Assembly (NCBI GenBank): GCA_964565415.1
Contig: CAZMEX010000052.1
Span: 1-23,928, forward strand
Direction of reading: 5' to 3'
DNA: 23,928 nt
DNA from: JAIOSM01 sp964565415
Lineage (GTDB): Bacteria > Desulfobacterota > Desulfobacteria > Desulfobacterales > Desulfobacteraceae
Below, piece after piece: positions 7,576-16,406 of this stretch (position 1 is the first letter of the stretch; each line of letters starts with the position of its first letter). The translations under genes and the position numbers were made by a program. Below the pieces are notes generated by a model. That model made no database searches and was not told the DNA's origin. It saw nothing but the letters and a program-made list of their open reading frames with translations.

Positions 7576-8616
7576 ATGGAAAACAATATTTTCAAGCAGA
7601 GTTCTTTATTAAAAGATTTAATCATAACTGCATTGTTTAATACTCTTATAGCAATAGTGATCAGATTGTGGATATTAAACGAGAAGGCATTTCTTGAAAT
7701 CTGGATAATATCCCAGTGTATTGGTCTTTCTATATGTTTTTGTATTGTGATAACTTTATTGAAAGGTACAATTGAAACAAAAAAACAATTGCTTGTTAAG
7801 ATCATTATTGGAGTGCTTGTGGGCGCTATATCAGGAGTTACACTGGGCTGGATTTTTCTTTATTATAAATATGATAAACCGTTTTTTTCATATTTTCAAA
7901 GATCTTTCAGTTTAAATTTTTCCCTTGGCATATTTTTTGCCATTCCCATAACATATTTTTTCTTATCTTTAGCTAAATTCAAAGATTATGAAAAACAGAT
8001 AAATGAGGAGAAGATAAAACGACTTATTTTTGAAAAACAGGCTGTTACAGAAGAGCTTAAAATGCTCCAGGCACAGATAGAGCCACATTTTTTATTTAAT
8101 ACACTTTCAAATTTAAAATCCTTATTGAATGAGGATATCAACAAGGGAAAACTGATGCTTGATGAGTTGAATAGCTTTTTAAAAATATCACTCCGCAGGA
8201 CAAGGCAGGAGACAATAAGTTTATCCCAGGAACTTGAACTTGTAAGGCACTATCTCAATATTTATAAAATCAGAATGGGAAAAAGGCTTTCATATGAAAT
8301 TATTGCTGATAAAGAGATAAAGAAAATTGCTTTGTCACCATTAATTATACAGCCTTTAGTGGAGAACGCTATAAAATATGGATTGGAACCAAAAATAGAT
8401 GGAGGGCAAATTGAAATCAACTGCTATCTTAAAGACAATTTTTTAGTGATTACAATTTCAGATACTGGATGCGGACTTGATAAGAACCATGGGATTGGTG
8501 TAGGTATAAACAATGTAAGCAAAAGGCTAAACAATCTTTATGGCAATGGGGCTGAGCTCACAATTGAACCAAACAGCCCCTGCGGTACAAAAGCTGTTAT
8601 TAAGGTACCTTTATGA
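7576..8616 (+). CDS. LytS/YehU-type sensor histidine kinase
   Basis: Inner-membrane sensor kinase of the His_kinase (PF06580) class. Four hydrophobic helices fill roughly the first 130 residues, with no large periplasmic domain, so the ligand is probably sensed in or near the membrane. A short coiled coil (KDYEKQINEEKIKRL) leads to the phosphoacceptor motif LQAQIEPHFLFNTLSNL, with H171 as the phosphorylated histidine. The ATPase domain shows N in LVENAIKYGLEP, DTGCGLD and the glycine-rich GIGVGINNVSKRL. An in-frame GTG at 7564 gives four more residues, but GGAGAG lies 5 nt before the ATG at 7576, so that ATG is the likely start. The stop overlaps the regulator start by 4 bp (ATGA), giving translational coupling. 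Confidence 0.93.
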   Translation: MENNIFKQSSLLKDLIITALFNTLIAIVIRLWILNEKAFLEIWIISQCIGLSICFCIVITLLKGTIETKKQLLVKIIIGVLVGAISGVTLGWIFLYYKYDKPFFSYFQRSFSLNFSLGIFFAIPITYFFLSLAKFKDYEKQINEEKIKRLIFEKQAVTEELKMLQAQIEPHFLFNTLSNLKSLLNEDINKGKLMLDELNSFLKISLRRTRQETISLSQELELVRHYLNIYKIRMGKRLSYEIIADKEIKKIALSPLIIQPLVENAIKYGLEPKIDGGQIEINCYLKDNFLVITISDTGCGLDKNHGIGVGINNVSKRLNNLYGNGAELTIEPNSPCGTKAVIKVPL

Positions 8617-9377
8617 GAACTCCAAGAGCAGTTATAGCAGATGATGAAAAAAATTTACTGAAAAGTTTAAAAAAAACTTTGAATAAATTGTGGCCGGAGC
8701 TTTTGATTTCAGGAGAGGCATGCAATGGTAAGGAGGCCGCAGATTTAATAGAAAAAATAAGACCTGATGTGGCTTTTTTAGATATAAAAATGCCTGGCTT
8801 ATCAGGTATTGAAGTTGCAAAAGAGGTCGAGGGGATATGTTTAATCGTTTTTGTTACAGCCTATGACAGCTACGCAATTGAAGCTTTTACAAATGAAGCT
8901 TTAGATTATGTATTAAAACCTGTTGATGAGAAGAGGTTTTTAAAAACCATTAACCGTTTAAAAGATAAATTATCATCCAATGTTCGCTCTCCCCAGATCA
9001 AAGAGAAAATGGAGAGAATAATTACCAGGCTGCAAAATGAAGAAAAACACCCCTCCCTTCAATTGATTAAAGTTAAAACAGGAGTAGAAATAAGATTTGT
9101 CCCGGTTTCAGAAGTGCTTTTTTTCATGGCTGAAGATAAATACACAATAGTGAAAACCGATGCAAGAGAGTTCCTGATCAAAAAAACAATTAAAGAGCTT
9201 GAAGAAGAACTTGACTCTGTGCAATTCTGGCGTGTACACAGATCATCAATAATAAATATTGATAAAATTAAAAAAGTTACCCGCAATTTTTCAAATCAGC
9301 TGGTTGTTATATTTGAAAACAGTGATAGAAAAGTAAGAGTGAGCAGAGCTTACTCTCACCTTTTTAAGCAGATGTAA
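8613..9377 (+). CDS. LytTR-family response regulator
   Basis: DNA-binding partner of the preceding kinase. The receiver domain occupies about residues 1-120: acidic pocket ADDE (10-12), phosphoacceptor D57 in FLDIKMPG, T in VFVTAYD and K in VLKPVDE. A helical linker (about 125-145) leads to a LytTR DNA-binding domain (about 150-254), with the usual FFMAEDKYTIVKT, FWRVHRSSIINIDKIKKV and KVRVSRAY blocks. 254 residues is normal for the family. LytTR regulators usually bind paired direct repeats and often control a neighbouring transporter; the EamA gene 29 bp downstream is the obvious candidate target or co-operonic partner. Confidence 0.95.
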   Translation: MRTPRAVIADDEKNLLKSLKKTLNKLWPELLISGEACNGKEAADLIEKIRPDVAFLDIKMPGLSGIEVAKEVEGICLIVFVTAYDSYAIEAFTNEALDYVLKPVDEKRFLKTINRLKDKLSSNVRSPQIKEKMERIITRLQNEEKHPSLQLIKVKTGVEIRFVPVSEVLFFMAEDKYTIVKTDAREFLIKKTIKELEEELDSVQFWRVHRSSIINIDKIKKVTRNFSNQLVVIFENSDRKVRVSRAYSHLFKQM

Positions 9378-9406
9378 TTTAAATTTTTAGCTTAAGCAGA
9401 ATAGAT

Positions 9407-10327
9407 ATGTTAAAAAAACAAAATTCAAATACCATGGTAGGATTCAGCAGTTTCGTACCCATACTTTCCATATTAGGAGCGGTGTTATTGTGGGGAAGTT
9501 CCTTTTCTGCAATGCGTGTGGTGTTGCGTGATTTAGATCCCTATGCAGCCGTGTCCTGCCGGTTAATTGTTGCACTTGTCTGTATTTTACCTTTTCTTGG
9601 CAGGCTCATGCCAAAAAATTATCAAAAAGGTGATTATAAAATCCTCATCCCGACTGTATTGTTGCAACCCTGCCTCTATTTTCTTTTTGAATCAAATGCA
9701 CTAAAGCTTACTACATCTTCCCAGGCAGGGATTATTACAGCTTGTGTGCCTGTAATGGTATCTTTTGGGGCATGGCTTTTTCTTTCCGAAACAATAAGTT
9801 ATAAGACTATTATCGGACTTTTCCTGTCCATTGCCGGTGTAATCCTGCTGACCCTATTCCAAAGCAGTGATGGACAAGCGTTAAACCCTGTGTTCGGCAA
9901 TGTTTTAGAAATAGGTGCAATGATCTGCGGTGCCTGCAACATGATCCTTATTAAACAGCTCAGCAGCAGATATAATACCTGGACATTAACTGCCATGCAG
10001 GTTATGGCAGGAGCTTTATTCTTCCTTCCCGGATTAAAAGGTGTGATCCATTCTGATCCATCGATATGGACTTTTCAACTCATTGCTCTTTTGCTGTTTC
10101 TTGGTATATTTGTGAGCCTTATTGCTTTTGGGCTTTATAATTATGGGATAAGTAAAATACCTGCTTCAAAAGCATCGATTTTTATCAATCTTGTCCCGGT
10201 CACTGCTGTATTTCTTGGCTGGATAGCCTTGAATGAAGTCTTAAATACAAAACAATGGATTGCAGCAAGTATTGTAATCTTTGGAGTTTTTCTAAGTAAT
10301 AACAAATCAGTAAATTATCGCGATTAA
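9407..10327 (+). CDS. EamA family (DMT superfamily) transporter
   Basis: A 306-residue inner-membrane carrier with about ten hydrophobic helices in two EamA repeats (about 15-150 and 160-295). The opening block LLWGSSFSAMRVVLRDLDPY and the second-repeat block ISKIPASKASIFINLVPVTA are characteristic, the latter with the conserved position before the last two helices. Relatives export amino acids, purines or other metabolites; substrate cannot be read from the sequence. It begins 29 bp after the LytTR regulator on the same strand with no obvious terminator between, so it is probably in the same operon, resembling LytS/LytTR systems that control a small-metabolite transporter. No strong Shine-Dalgarno is seen before the ATG. 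Confidence 0.92.
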   Translation: MLKKQNSNTMVGFSSFVPILSILGAVLLWGSSFSAMRVVLRDLDPYAAVSCRLIVALVCILPFLGRLMPKNYQKGDYKILIPTVLLQPCLYFLFESNALKLTTSSQAGIITACVPVMVSFGAWLFLSETISYKTIIGLFLSIAGVILLTLFQSSDGQALNPVFGNVLEIGAMICGACNMILIKQLSSRYNTWTLTAMQVMAGALFFLPGLKGVIHSDPSIWTFQLIALLLFLGIFVSLIAFGLYNYGISKIPASKASIFINLVPVTAVFLGWIALNEVLNTKQWIAASIVIFGVFLSNNKSVNYRD

Positions 10328-10391
10328 ATTCACTGATTGTAAGCCATGTTGCAATAAGTATGGTCAGAGAAGGGTCAATACAAATGATTCT

Positions 10392-11306
10392 CTAAATAAT
10401 GACAGATTCTGCTCTGTTTTTCCCTTTTGATTTTGCTATATATAAAGCTTTGTCAGCACTTTTAACTAATAATTCATATGATTTGTTTATAGCGGGGTTG
10501 ATTGTAGCACTCCCAAGGCTTATGGTTACCCTGTTACCTGTTGGTGAGAAGTCGTGCGGTATGTTTAATAATTCTATATTAACTCGTAATATTTCAGCAA
10601 ATTTCGAAGCTTTTTCAATAGAAGTATCAGGAAGTATGCATACAAATTCCTCACCTCCATATCTTGCAACAAAATCAGCTGGCCTCTTTGCTGTTGTGCA
10701 AAGGTTGTTTGCAACCTGTTTCAGACATTCATCCCCCACATCGTGACCATAGTTGTCATTAAATAATTTGAAGTTATCAATATCAATCATAATAAGAGAT
10801 AAAGGATAGGAACCTCGGACAGACCGTCTCCATTCAAGTTTAAGAAATTCATCAAATTTCCTTCTGTTGGGGATGCTTGTTAATCCATCCAGGGTTGAAA
10901 GGTCTTCTAAAATATCACGATGTTTTTTAAGCTCTAAATGTGTTTTTACTCTTGCCTTTACAATGGGCAGGCTAAAGGGCTTTGTAATATAATCAACAGC
11001 TCCATAGTCAAGCCCCTTTGTTTCATCCTCCTCCTGATCCTTTGCAGTAATAAAAATAATCGGAATTCCTTTGGTTTTTTGATTGTTTTTAAGCCGCCTG
11101 CATACTTCATAACCATCAATTCCCGGCATTATAATATCAAGCAGTATAAGGTCCGGCGGGTCTGCAGATGCAATCTCAATTGCTTTTAAACCTGATGTTG
11201 CCATCTTTATCTGATAGTCTCCCTTCAGAGCACCACCAATAATTTTGATATTGGCAGGTTGATCATCAACTATAAGAATAGTGGAATGGGTTGAAAAATT
11301 AGCCAT
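10392..11306 (-). CDS. Response regulator with diguanylate cyclase (GGDEF) domain
   Basis: A 304-residue PleD/WspR-like protein that should make c-di-GMP on phosphorylation. Receiver domain: acidic pair VDDQ (14-15), phosphoacceptor D57 in LLDIIMPGIDGYE, T and K at FITAKDQEE and YITKPFS. The GGDEF domain (about 140-300) begins DGLTSIPNRRKFDEF and has the active site GGEEF at 217-221. An allosteric inhibitory site RPAD (208-211) sits exactly five residues before it, so product inhibition is expected. AAGG lies 8 nt before the ATG, and the gene start overlaps the end of the hybrid kinase by 8 bp. This arrangement strongly suggests that the kinase is its phosphodonor. Convergent with the EamA gene. 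Confidence 0.96.
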   Translation of the reverse strand: MANFSTHSTILIVDDQPANIKIIGGALKGDYQIKMATSGLKAIEIASADPPDLILLDIIMPGIDGYEVCRRLKNNQKTKGIPIIFITAKDQEEDETKGLDYGAVDYITKPFSLPIVKARVKTHLELKKHRDILEDLSTLDGLTSIPNRRKFDEFLKLEWRRSVRGSYPLSLIMIDIDNFKLFNDNYGHDVGDECLKQVANNLCTTAKRPADFVARYGGEEFVCILPDTSIEKASKFAEILRVNIELLNIPHDFSPTGNRVTISLGSATINPAINKSYELLVKSADKALYIAKSKGKNRAESVII

Positions 11307-14300
11307 GCATTGAACCTTTTAAAGTGATTTTTAATATATTTGCTATTTTTTTTAATATAAGTTCTGCCCCATCAAAATCAAAATCATTGATTGTTTTATC
11401 TAGGGCTGAGATCTGTTTTTTTTCAACTGTATCTGGTATCATTTTTTTTACAACTTTCAAGATATCCAGGGCTTCTATATCATTCTGTAAAATTTTTTCA
11501 TTTAAAAGGTTCAAATTATCCTTAATATCAATCGGGTTAAACTGTGATTCATTGTTGACAATACTATCTGTATTATCAGTGACATACGCTTCTTTTATTT
11601 TTTTAAGGCTTTTTGCAACTTCTGTAAAAGCTTTTTCATAATTTTCTAACAGCTTAGTGTCAGCTTTCCCATGCTTTATAAGGGAGGTTTCAAGCTTTTT
11701 TGACAATTTATGAAGTTTCATTGCAGAGAGATTTCCCGAGGCTCCTTTTATGGTGTGAAGATAATTTAAAGTTTTTTTGATTTCTCTGTTTTTTATCATC
11801 GTGTTTATTTTGTTTACAGCCTTTTTATTGTCTTTACTGAAACTTTCTAAAAGCTCCATGTAAAGCCCGATGTTTCCCATGAATCGAGCTACTCCTGATT
11901 TTATATCCAGGCCGGGCAGAGAGTCTGGCAAAGAGCCTGCAATACTGTCTCTCATATCATTGGACAGGAGGTCAGCCTTTTTGTCAGATTGCTTGTCCAG
12001 GTTATTTGTCATCTCTGGTGTTACATGGTCCATAAGTTTTAAAAAAAGTGCACGGGGGTCTATGGGTTTTGATATATAATCATCCATGCCAGCCTTGATA
12101 CATTTTTCTTTGTCTCCAGCCATGGCATGGGCTGTCATTGCAATAACAGGAAGGTTATTGAGTTTTAACTCATTTCTAATTTTATCTGTTGCTGTATAAC
12201 CATCCATTTCAGGCATTTGGATATCCATTAAAACAATGTCATACGCACTGTTTTTTAAAAACTCTATAGCCTCTGACCCGGTTGAGGCAACCATAACTTT
12301 TATACCCACCTCCTCAAGGATCTTAACTGCTACCAGTTGATTTATCTCATTATCCTCAGCAAGTAATATATTCAGTCCGTTGAGCTTCCAGAATTTATTT
12401 GAAAAGTCATCATTATTGTTTTGTGCCGGCAGACTTTTTACTTCAGAATCAAGAAGAGGAATTGGTTTTGCATTGAAAACATCCATAATTGTATCGAGAA
12501 GAACTGATTGTTTTATGGGTTTCATTAAAAAGGCATCTATATCTGTTTTATTTGCCTGGTGCATCAGCTCCTCCCTTGCAAAACCTGTCATGATAATAAT
12601 GGAAACATCACTGATGTCACTGTTTTTTCTGATTGTTTTTGCTGTTTCAATACCATCTATTCCTGGCATTATCATGTCAAGCATAACAAGTTTATAAGGT
12701 TTATCTGTTTTTAAGGCTTTTTTAAGCTCATCAATAGCTTTTTCTCCGGACTCAACAGCTTTTACCTTAAAGTTGAAACATGTTAATACCTCATACATCA
12801 TCTCCCTTGCGGCATTATTATCATCAACAACTAGCACCTTCATACCCTTTAACTTAGAATCCAGAAGGATATTATTTAAAGTTTTTTTATTTTTCTTCTT
12901 AAAAGTCAGATCAAATTTGAATTTGCTTCCCTGGTCAGGTTTGCTTTCAACGGTTATCTTCCCTCCCATAAGCTCGATTAATTTCTTTGATATGGTAAGC
13001 CCAAGACCTGTGCCTCCATACTTTCGTGTTGTTGAACCATCAGCCTGGACAAAGGAGTCAAATAGTTTATTTAATCTGTCTCCAGGGATACCAATACCCG
13101 TATCTTTAACTGTAAACTCAAGTTTGACACTGGTTTTTTTGCATTCTATAAGCAAAACCTCAACAATAATTTCACCTTTATGGGTAAATTTTACGGCGTT
13201 TCCTGTAAGGTTTATTAGAATTTGCCTTAATCGTAAGGGGTCACCAATAAGGTTTATTGGTATGTCTTTTGCTATTGATATAATAAATTCAATATCTTTC
13301 TGGGATGTTTTGCTGGAAAACATATCAGACAAGCTGTCCATAACATCATTGAGATTAAAGTCAGTGGAGTCAATGGCAAGTTTTCCCACATCAATTTTGG
13401 AAAAATCAAGTATATCGTTTATTATACCAAGAAGGGTTATGCTGGAAGATTTTATTTTTTCTAAATAATCTTTTTGAATCAGTTTTAAATCAGTTTTTAA
13501 AATAAGGTCGGTAAGACCCATGATTGCATTCATGGGCGTTCTTATTTCGTGACTCATGTTTGCTAGAAAGTCGCTTTTTGATTTTGCACTCTCTTCCGCA
13601 GCATTTTTTGCTATTTTCAAATCCTCTCTCGACTTTGTGTTAATAATAATCTGGGAGACAAGGCTTGAAAATATCTCAAGAGGACGTACGGTTTCATTGG
13701 TAGGTCTTTTGCCTGACAAAGGATCATCAACAGATATATGGCCTATATGTTTGCCTGCAACATCCTGCATTTTGACAAAAAGCATATCATCCTGAAGCCA
13801 AACTTCTGATGAAAACATGCCACTCTTTTGTCTTTTTTGAAATCCAGAAGCAGGAATAAAAATAGAAAATTGACCAATGGCAGTACCTCTTTTAAATAAA
13901 TCGTCATAAAATCCAGGGAGACGAACCGCCTGTTCATGTTCCGCAACAATTTTTTTTTTAATTCCGCTGGAAGCAAGAATTTCACGGTATGGAGGTTTGT
14001 CAGTTAAGTAAGAGATCATCACTTTTTTGAAATCTGAATGCCTTACAATTGCCCTGCTTATTTTATTAAAAATATCCTTGGGGTCTTTGGTGGAGATCAT
14101 TGATGCTGCAGTCATACTGAATTGCTCTATCTGGTTTGATATGCTTTCAACCTGCTCGTTACTTTTTGCAAGGGCCTGGTGGGATCGTTTCCTTTCAATG
14201 GCAAGCGCAACCTGATCTGAAACAGCCAGAAACATTTCAATATCTTTCTGGCTGTAGAGTGACGGATTAGAGTAACTTTGGACAATCATAACTCCAATCA

Positions 14301-16248
14301 CCTGCTGTTTTATAATAAGAGGGATACCAAGCCATTGCTCAGGAATACAACCAGTAACACTTTTGCCCATTTTTTTTGCCCGATCAACAATATCATTTTT
14401 GTTAATTAGAAAGGGTTCTGCATTACTTATAACTTCCAATGCTATAATGCCGGATTTGGTTGCATTTTGAATTTCACTGTAACGATCACCAGTCTCATCA
14501 GCAAAGTACGGATAAGAGATAATATCGTTTTTATGATCATATATACCAATGATGAAATTAGCCACATTAATGATACTATCTAAAGTTTTATGAATTGATT
14601 CATAAAGTTCATCTAAATTATCAGTTGTATTGACAGCATTTGCAATGGAAAACAGTACTTTATTGATATTTTTATTCTCAATTTCAGCATCCTGAGCTCT
14701 TTTGCGTTCAATTGCCAGGGCAATCTGATCGGAAACAGATGAAAATATTGCCAGATGTTTTTTGTTATAAAGGCTTGGATCAGAGTAACTTTGGGCTACA
14801 ATTGCACCAATAACCTTTTCTTGTACTTTTAAAGGGCTGCCCATCCATATTTCAGGAGTAGTACCCACAAGTTTTTTGTTGATTTTCTGTACTCTGTTTA
14901 TAAGTTCCTCTTTCTGCAGCAAAAGAGATGTCCCGGATTGAATAACCCAGGATGTGCTGGATGGACTGAGAGGGTCACTGACATTGCCAATTTTTGAGGG
15001 AGAATTTGAGGCATTACAATCTTTTTCATCAATAAAATATGGAAAAGTCAGCCAGTCTTTTTCTTTGTTATATAAAGCTATATAAAAATTGGGCAGCATC
15101 ATTATCTGATTGAGCGATTTATGAATTGATTCAAATAAATTGTCAAGATTTGATGTTGTGTTAACAGCGTTGGAGATAGAAAATAAAGCTTTATTTACTT
15201 TTTCACTTTGCTTTTGAGCTGCTTGAGCTTTCAGCCTCTGGGTAATATCTTTCAGGATTATCAGGTTTCCTGCATTCCTCCCTTTTTTGGAAGTAAGAGG
15301 TGAAACCCTTAAATTCCAATGCTTTTGTAAAAGTTCTATATTAAATGCCATTTTTACTTCAGTCAAATTTTCCTGTCTGTATTTTATTATTGCAGCATAA
15401 AGTTTTGGGAGCGATAATTTCATATTGCCAGGAGCTGATGTATTTAGTTTAATCTGGAACAAACTTTCAGCAGATTTATTCATCTTAAGGATCTGGTCGT
15501 TGATATCCAGTGCAATGATTGGATCTCCCAAGCTGTCAAGCACAGTTTCATGAACAATGGGAATAAGGTTTAACATCTGATATTTCAATAAATTCCAGGT
15601 CAGGATTATGCCCATAACAGTGTATGCAATGGGAGACATATCAAATACTTTAAATGGCTTAAAACCAAAAAAATAGAGGCAATTTAAAAACCAGGTAAAA
15701 GAGACTCCAATTGTGATGACGGTGAGCTGCTTTCGTAATAAACCCTTTGCAGATACTAAAGATTGTATTAAAATAATGACAGCTGCAGAGAGTAAAATAT
15801 AGGAAAAACATAAAAATATCCAAAACCAGAGACTTCGTACATAAGCCATTGCCGGTGCAATTAAATCATTATTTATCCATGCCTGTCTCCATATAAGATG
15901 GTGGAAATTGTTTGTTACAGCAAGAACAATGGTGATGATCGGAACAATACTTAAAATCGCACACCCGGTAAAGTTTATTTCTGGTTTCTTTTCTGTTATG
16001 GATAAAATAAAACAGAAAATGAGTATTCCAATCCAGGAAGCACCAAAATATTCAATTTTTACCCACCAGATTTTCAGCAGCAGTCCAGGGCTTATCAATT
16101 CCATCCCATAAGCATTTGACCATATTGAAATGGCAATCATTAACAGCATTAGCAGCCGGGCATTTTGATTTCTGCGGTGGGGTGCCAGATATACTGCTAT
16201 AAAAGCAGATATGGTACCTGCTGTAAATGATAAAAAACTAAATATCAT
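11299..16248 (-). CDS. Multi-domain hybrid histidine kinase (7TM-PAS-GAFx3-HisKA-HATPase-REC-REC-HPt)
   Basis: A 1649-residue phosphorelay kinase, counted from the ATG at 16248. Seven hydrophobic helices fill about residues 1-230 (histidine-kinase 7TM module), then a PAS domain (about 235-350, DSLGDPIIALDINDQILKMN). Two clearly duplicated GAF domains follow (about 350-520 and 527-695), then a third, diverged GAF-like segment (about 705-860). HisKA has H900 in FLANMSHEIRTPMNAIMG; the HATPase has DTGIGIP and GGTGLGLTISKKL. Two receivers have D1191 and D1342. The HPt domain has H1498 in LHTIKGASGNL, and a roughly 90-residue helical tail ends the protein. The open frame extends to a TTG at 16356, but a promoter with an extended -10 (16310-16315) would start transcripts near 16303, inside that extension, and the 7TM module begins at the ATG at 16248. 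The start has no clear Shine-Dalgarno. It overlaps the GGEEF regulator by 8 bp. Confidence 0.94.
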   Translation of the reverse strand: MIFSFLSFTAGTISAFIAVYLAPHRRNQNARLLMLLMIAISIWSNAYGMELISPGLLLKIWWVKIEYFGASWIGILIFCFILSITEKKPEINFTGCAILSIVPIITIVLAVTNNFHHLIWRQAWINNDLIAPAMAYVRSLWFWIFLCFSYILLSAAVIILIQSLVSAKGLLRKQLTVITIGVSFTWFLNCLYFFGFKPFKVFDMSPIAYTVMGIILTWNLLKYQMLNLIPIVHETVLDSLGDPIIALDINDQILKMNKSAESLFQIKLNTSAPGNMKLSLPKLYAAIIKYRQENLTEVKMAFNIELLQKHWNLRVSPLTSKKGRNAGNLIILKDITQRLKAQAAQKQSEKVNKALFSISNAVNTTSNLDNLFESIHKSLNQIMMLPNFYIALYNKEKDWLTFPYFIDEKDCNASNSPSKIGNVSDPLSPSSTSWVIQSGTSLLLQKEELINRVQKINKKLVGTTPEIWMGSPLKVQEKVIGAIVAQSYSDPSLYNKKHLAIFSSVSDQIALAIERKRAQDAEIENKNINKVLFSIANAVNTTDNLDELYESIHKTLDSIINVANFIIGIYDHKNDIISYPYFADETGDRYSEIQNATKSGIIALEVISNAEPFLINKNDIVDRAKKMGKSVTGCIPEQWLGIPLIIKQQVIGVMIVQSYSNPSLYSQKDIEMFLAVSDQVALAIERKRSHQALAKSNEQVESISNQIEQFSMTAASMISTKDPKDIFNKISRAIVRHSDFKKVMISYLTDKPPYREILASSGIKKKIVAEHEQAVRLPGFYDDLFKRGTAIGQFSIFIPASGFQKRQKSGMFSSEVWLQDDMLFVKMQDVAGKHIGHISVDDPLSGKRPTNETVRPLEIFSSLVSQIIINTKSREDLKIAKNAAEESAKSKSDFLANMSHEIRTPMNAIMGLTDLILKTDLKLIQKDYLEKIKSSSITLLGIINDILDFSKIDVGKLAIDSTDFNLNDVMDSLSDMFSSKTSQKDIEFIISIAKDIPINLIGDPLRLRQILINLTGNAVKFTHKGEIIVEVLLIECKKTSVKLEFTVKDTGIGIPGDRLNKLFDSFVQADGSTTRKYGGTGLGLTISKKLIELMGGKITVESKPDQGSKFKFDLTFKKKNKKTLNNILLDSKLKGMKVLVVDDNNAAREMMYEVLTCFNFKVKAVESGEKAIDELKKALKTDKPYKLVMLDMIMPGIDGIETAKTIRKNSDISDVSIIIMTGFAREELMHQANKTDIDAFLMKPIKQSVLLDTIMDVFNAKPIPLLDSEVKSLPAQNNNDDFSNKFWKLNGLNILLAEDNEINQLVAVKILEEVGIKVMVASTGSEAIEFLKNSAYDIVLMDIQMPEMDGYTATDKIRNELKLNNLPVIAMTAHAMAGDKEKCIKAGMDDYISKPIDPRALFLKLMDHVTPEMTNNLDKQSDKKADLLSNDMRDSIAGSLPDSLPGLDIKSGVARFMGNIGLYMELLESFSKDNKKAVNKINTMIKNREIKKTLNYLHTIKGASGNLSAMKLHKLSKKLETSLIKHGKADTKLLENYEKAFTEVAKSLKKIKEAYVTDNTDSIVNNESQFNPIDIKDNLNLLNEKILQNDIEALDILKVVKKMIPDTVEKKQISALDKTINDFDFDGAELILKKIANILKITLKGSMHG
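14170..15201 (-). repeat. Tandem intragenic duplication of a GAF domain
   Basis: Two consecutive units of 177 residues (531-bp offset) inside the hybrid kinase. Copy 1 begins at 15201 with KVNKALFSISNAVNTTSNLD; copy 2 begins at 14670 with NINKVLFSIANAVNTTDNLD. Both end with VSDQ(I/V)ALAIERKR and share IGxxxxQSYS(D/N)PSLY. Similarity is visible at DNA level too, e.g. the shared stretch coding for the QSYS block. Confidence 0.85.
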
Positions 16249-16263
16249 TGAATAAATATTCAA
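16248..16263. promoter_or_regulatory. 16-bp inverted repeat at the hybrid kinase start
   Basis: TTGAATA-AA-TATTCAA, perfect 7-bp arms, abutting the ATG at 16248 in the leader of the kinase mRNA. It could form a small hairpin that masks initiation or serve as an operator; the absence of a Shine-Dalgarno here makes the region unusual. Confidence 0.35.
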
Positions 16264-16309
16264 TTGCCTAACCTGCCTCAAAACAATAAGATGTGCGAAA
16301 TTATCTTTT

Positions 16310-16337
16310 ATTATATCAAATCGCCGCAATTTTACAA
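16310..16337 (-). promoter_or_regulatory. Extended -10 promoter for the hybrid kinase operon
   Basis: On the minus strand TTGTAA (16332-16337), a 16-bp spacer, then TATAAT (16310-16315) preceded by TGA, making a TGnTATAAT extended -10. Predicted start near 16303, about 55 nt before the ATG at 16248. It excludes the upstream TTG (16356) as the translation start if used. Confidence 0.55.
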
Positions 16338-16372
16338 GAATAAAAAAAATGAACAAAAAATATTGATTACGG

Positions 16373-16401
16373 TTGATTTTGTCACTTGCTGGTGATATAA
16401 G
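16373..16401 (+). promoter_or_regulatory. Promoter of the TetR gene
   Basis: TTGATT (16373-16378), a 17-bp spacer and TATAAG (16396-16401). The predicted start lies at the ATG (16407), so the message may be leaderless or nearly so. The spacer is filled by the inverted repeat at 16381-16396, as expected for autorepression. Confidence 0.48.
16381..16396. promoter_or_regulatory. TetR operator candidate, site 1
   Basis: GTCACT-TGCT-GGTGAT: two half-sites with a 4-bp centre, nearly symmetric, lying between the -35 and -10 of the tetR promoter. It shares spacing and sequence with the perfect repeat at 17065-17080 upstream of the nitroreductase gene. Confidence 0.6.
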
Positions 16402-16406
16402 GGGTC

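Noticed and set aside
10360..10394. AGAGAA / TTCTCT pair between the EamA and GGDEF genes as a terminator
   Set aside because: 6-bp arms with a 16-nt loop and no T-tract; too weak to call.
12773..13468. Plus-strand open frame of 231 codons
   Set aside because: It lies antisense to the HisKA/HATPase region of the hybrid kinase, has no ribosome-binding site and reads as hydrophobic low-complexity shadow.
16249..16356. N-terminal 36-residue extension of the hybrid kinase from a TTG
   Set aside because: An extended -10 promoter lies inside it, no Shine-Dalgarno precedes the TTG, and the 7TM module starts at the downstream ATG.
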